Positions 63,961-64,000 of a stretch of DNA of 64,000 bases are shown piece after piece. The DNA lies in NCBI RefSeq assembly GCF_036127095.1, contig NZ_CP108006.1:4278001-4342000 (forward strand), read 5' to 3'. Source of the stretch: Streptomyces sp. NBC_00335. Lineage in GTDB: Bacteria > Actinomycetota > Actinomycetes > Streptomycetales > Streptomycetaceae. The position numbers were made by a program, and so were the translations under genes. Under the pieces are notes generated by a model. That model saw only the letters and a list, made by a program, of their open reading frames with translations, did not search any database and was not told the origin of the DNA. Position 1 is the first letter of the stretch, and each line of letters begins with the position of its first letter.

Positions 63961-64000
63961 GTGACTGTCATCGCGACCGAAAGCCTGAGCAAGCGGTACC
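63961..64000 (+). CDS. ABC transporter ATP-binding protein, N-terminus (partial)
   Basis: GTG start giving VTVIATESLSKRY, the typical opening of an ABC ATPase strand before the Walker A motif. The rest lies beyond the window end, so only the family can be suggested. The preceding -10-like TAACGT and lack of a Shine-Dalgarno suggest a leaderless transcript. Confidence 0.6.
   Translation, partial: MTVIATESLSKRY

Overview
This is a GC-rich (about 70%) actinobacterial core-chromosome window, almost certainly Streptomyces and from the origin-proximal part of the linear chromosome. The evidence is the gene order (ino1, padR, penicillin-binding protein, femX, rpsF-ssb-rpsR-rplI, dnaB, ptpA, ssgR-ssgA, thiC, hisC, cydA-cydB-cydCD), the sporulation-specific pair ssgR/ssgA, and nine exact copies of the Streptomyces ParB-binding site parS (GTTTCACGTGAAAC), which in this genus cluster around oriC. 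I see no IS element, prophage, CRISPR array, rRNA or tRNA.

Layout. 1-12.3 kb: MFS exporter, inositol-phosphate synthase with a PadR regulator and its probable operator, a class A penicillin-binding protein, a GT87 membrane glycosyltransferase, an alanine-racemase-like protein next to FemX, then the ribosomal/SSB operon with a strong terminator. 12.3-20.3 kb: MATE exporter, a DnaA-box cluster in front of dnaB, a serine hydrolase, a winged-helix protein, two GNAT acetyltransferases and a HAD phosphatase. 20.4-28.4 kb: flavohaemoprotein, Nudix hydrolase, coupled ptpA/PLP-lyase genes, small membrane and cupin proteins, ssgR-ssgA and a YibE/F permease. 28.4-36.5 kb: TPP riboswitch-thiC, then a surface-protein locus with two secreted collagen-like proteins, a family 2 glycosyltransferase, an FkbM-type methyltransferase and an aldo/keto reductase. 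36.5-52.5 kb: a membrane protein, a PPP phosphatase, a LacI regulator, hisC, a Rex-operator-controlled cytochrome bd operon followed by a GAF sensor kinase, a HAD phosphatase, a small zinc-ribbon-like protein and an LLM oxidoreductase. 52.5-64 kb: a translationally coupled Hsp90/TPR pair, Tpt1/KptA, an aquaporin, a four-gene operon (M24 peptidase, EphD-like hydrolase-SDR fusion, PF10118 hydrolase, MerR regulator), and the first codons of an ABC ATPase.

How the genes work together. Several blocks serve the cell envelope and division (PBP, FemX/Alr-like, SsgR/SsgA, collagen-like proteins with possible modifying enzymes). Others serve replication and segregation (parS sites, DnaA boxes, dnaB, ssb) and redox respiration (Rex operator, cyd, GAF kinase, flavohaemoprotein). 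The most promising little-described systems are the collagen-like/GT2/FkbM locus and the Hsp90-TPR pair. All functional calls come from reading motifs and gene context; no database search was run.
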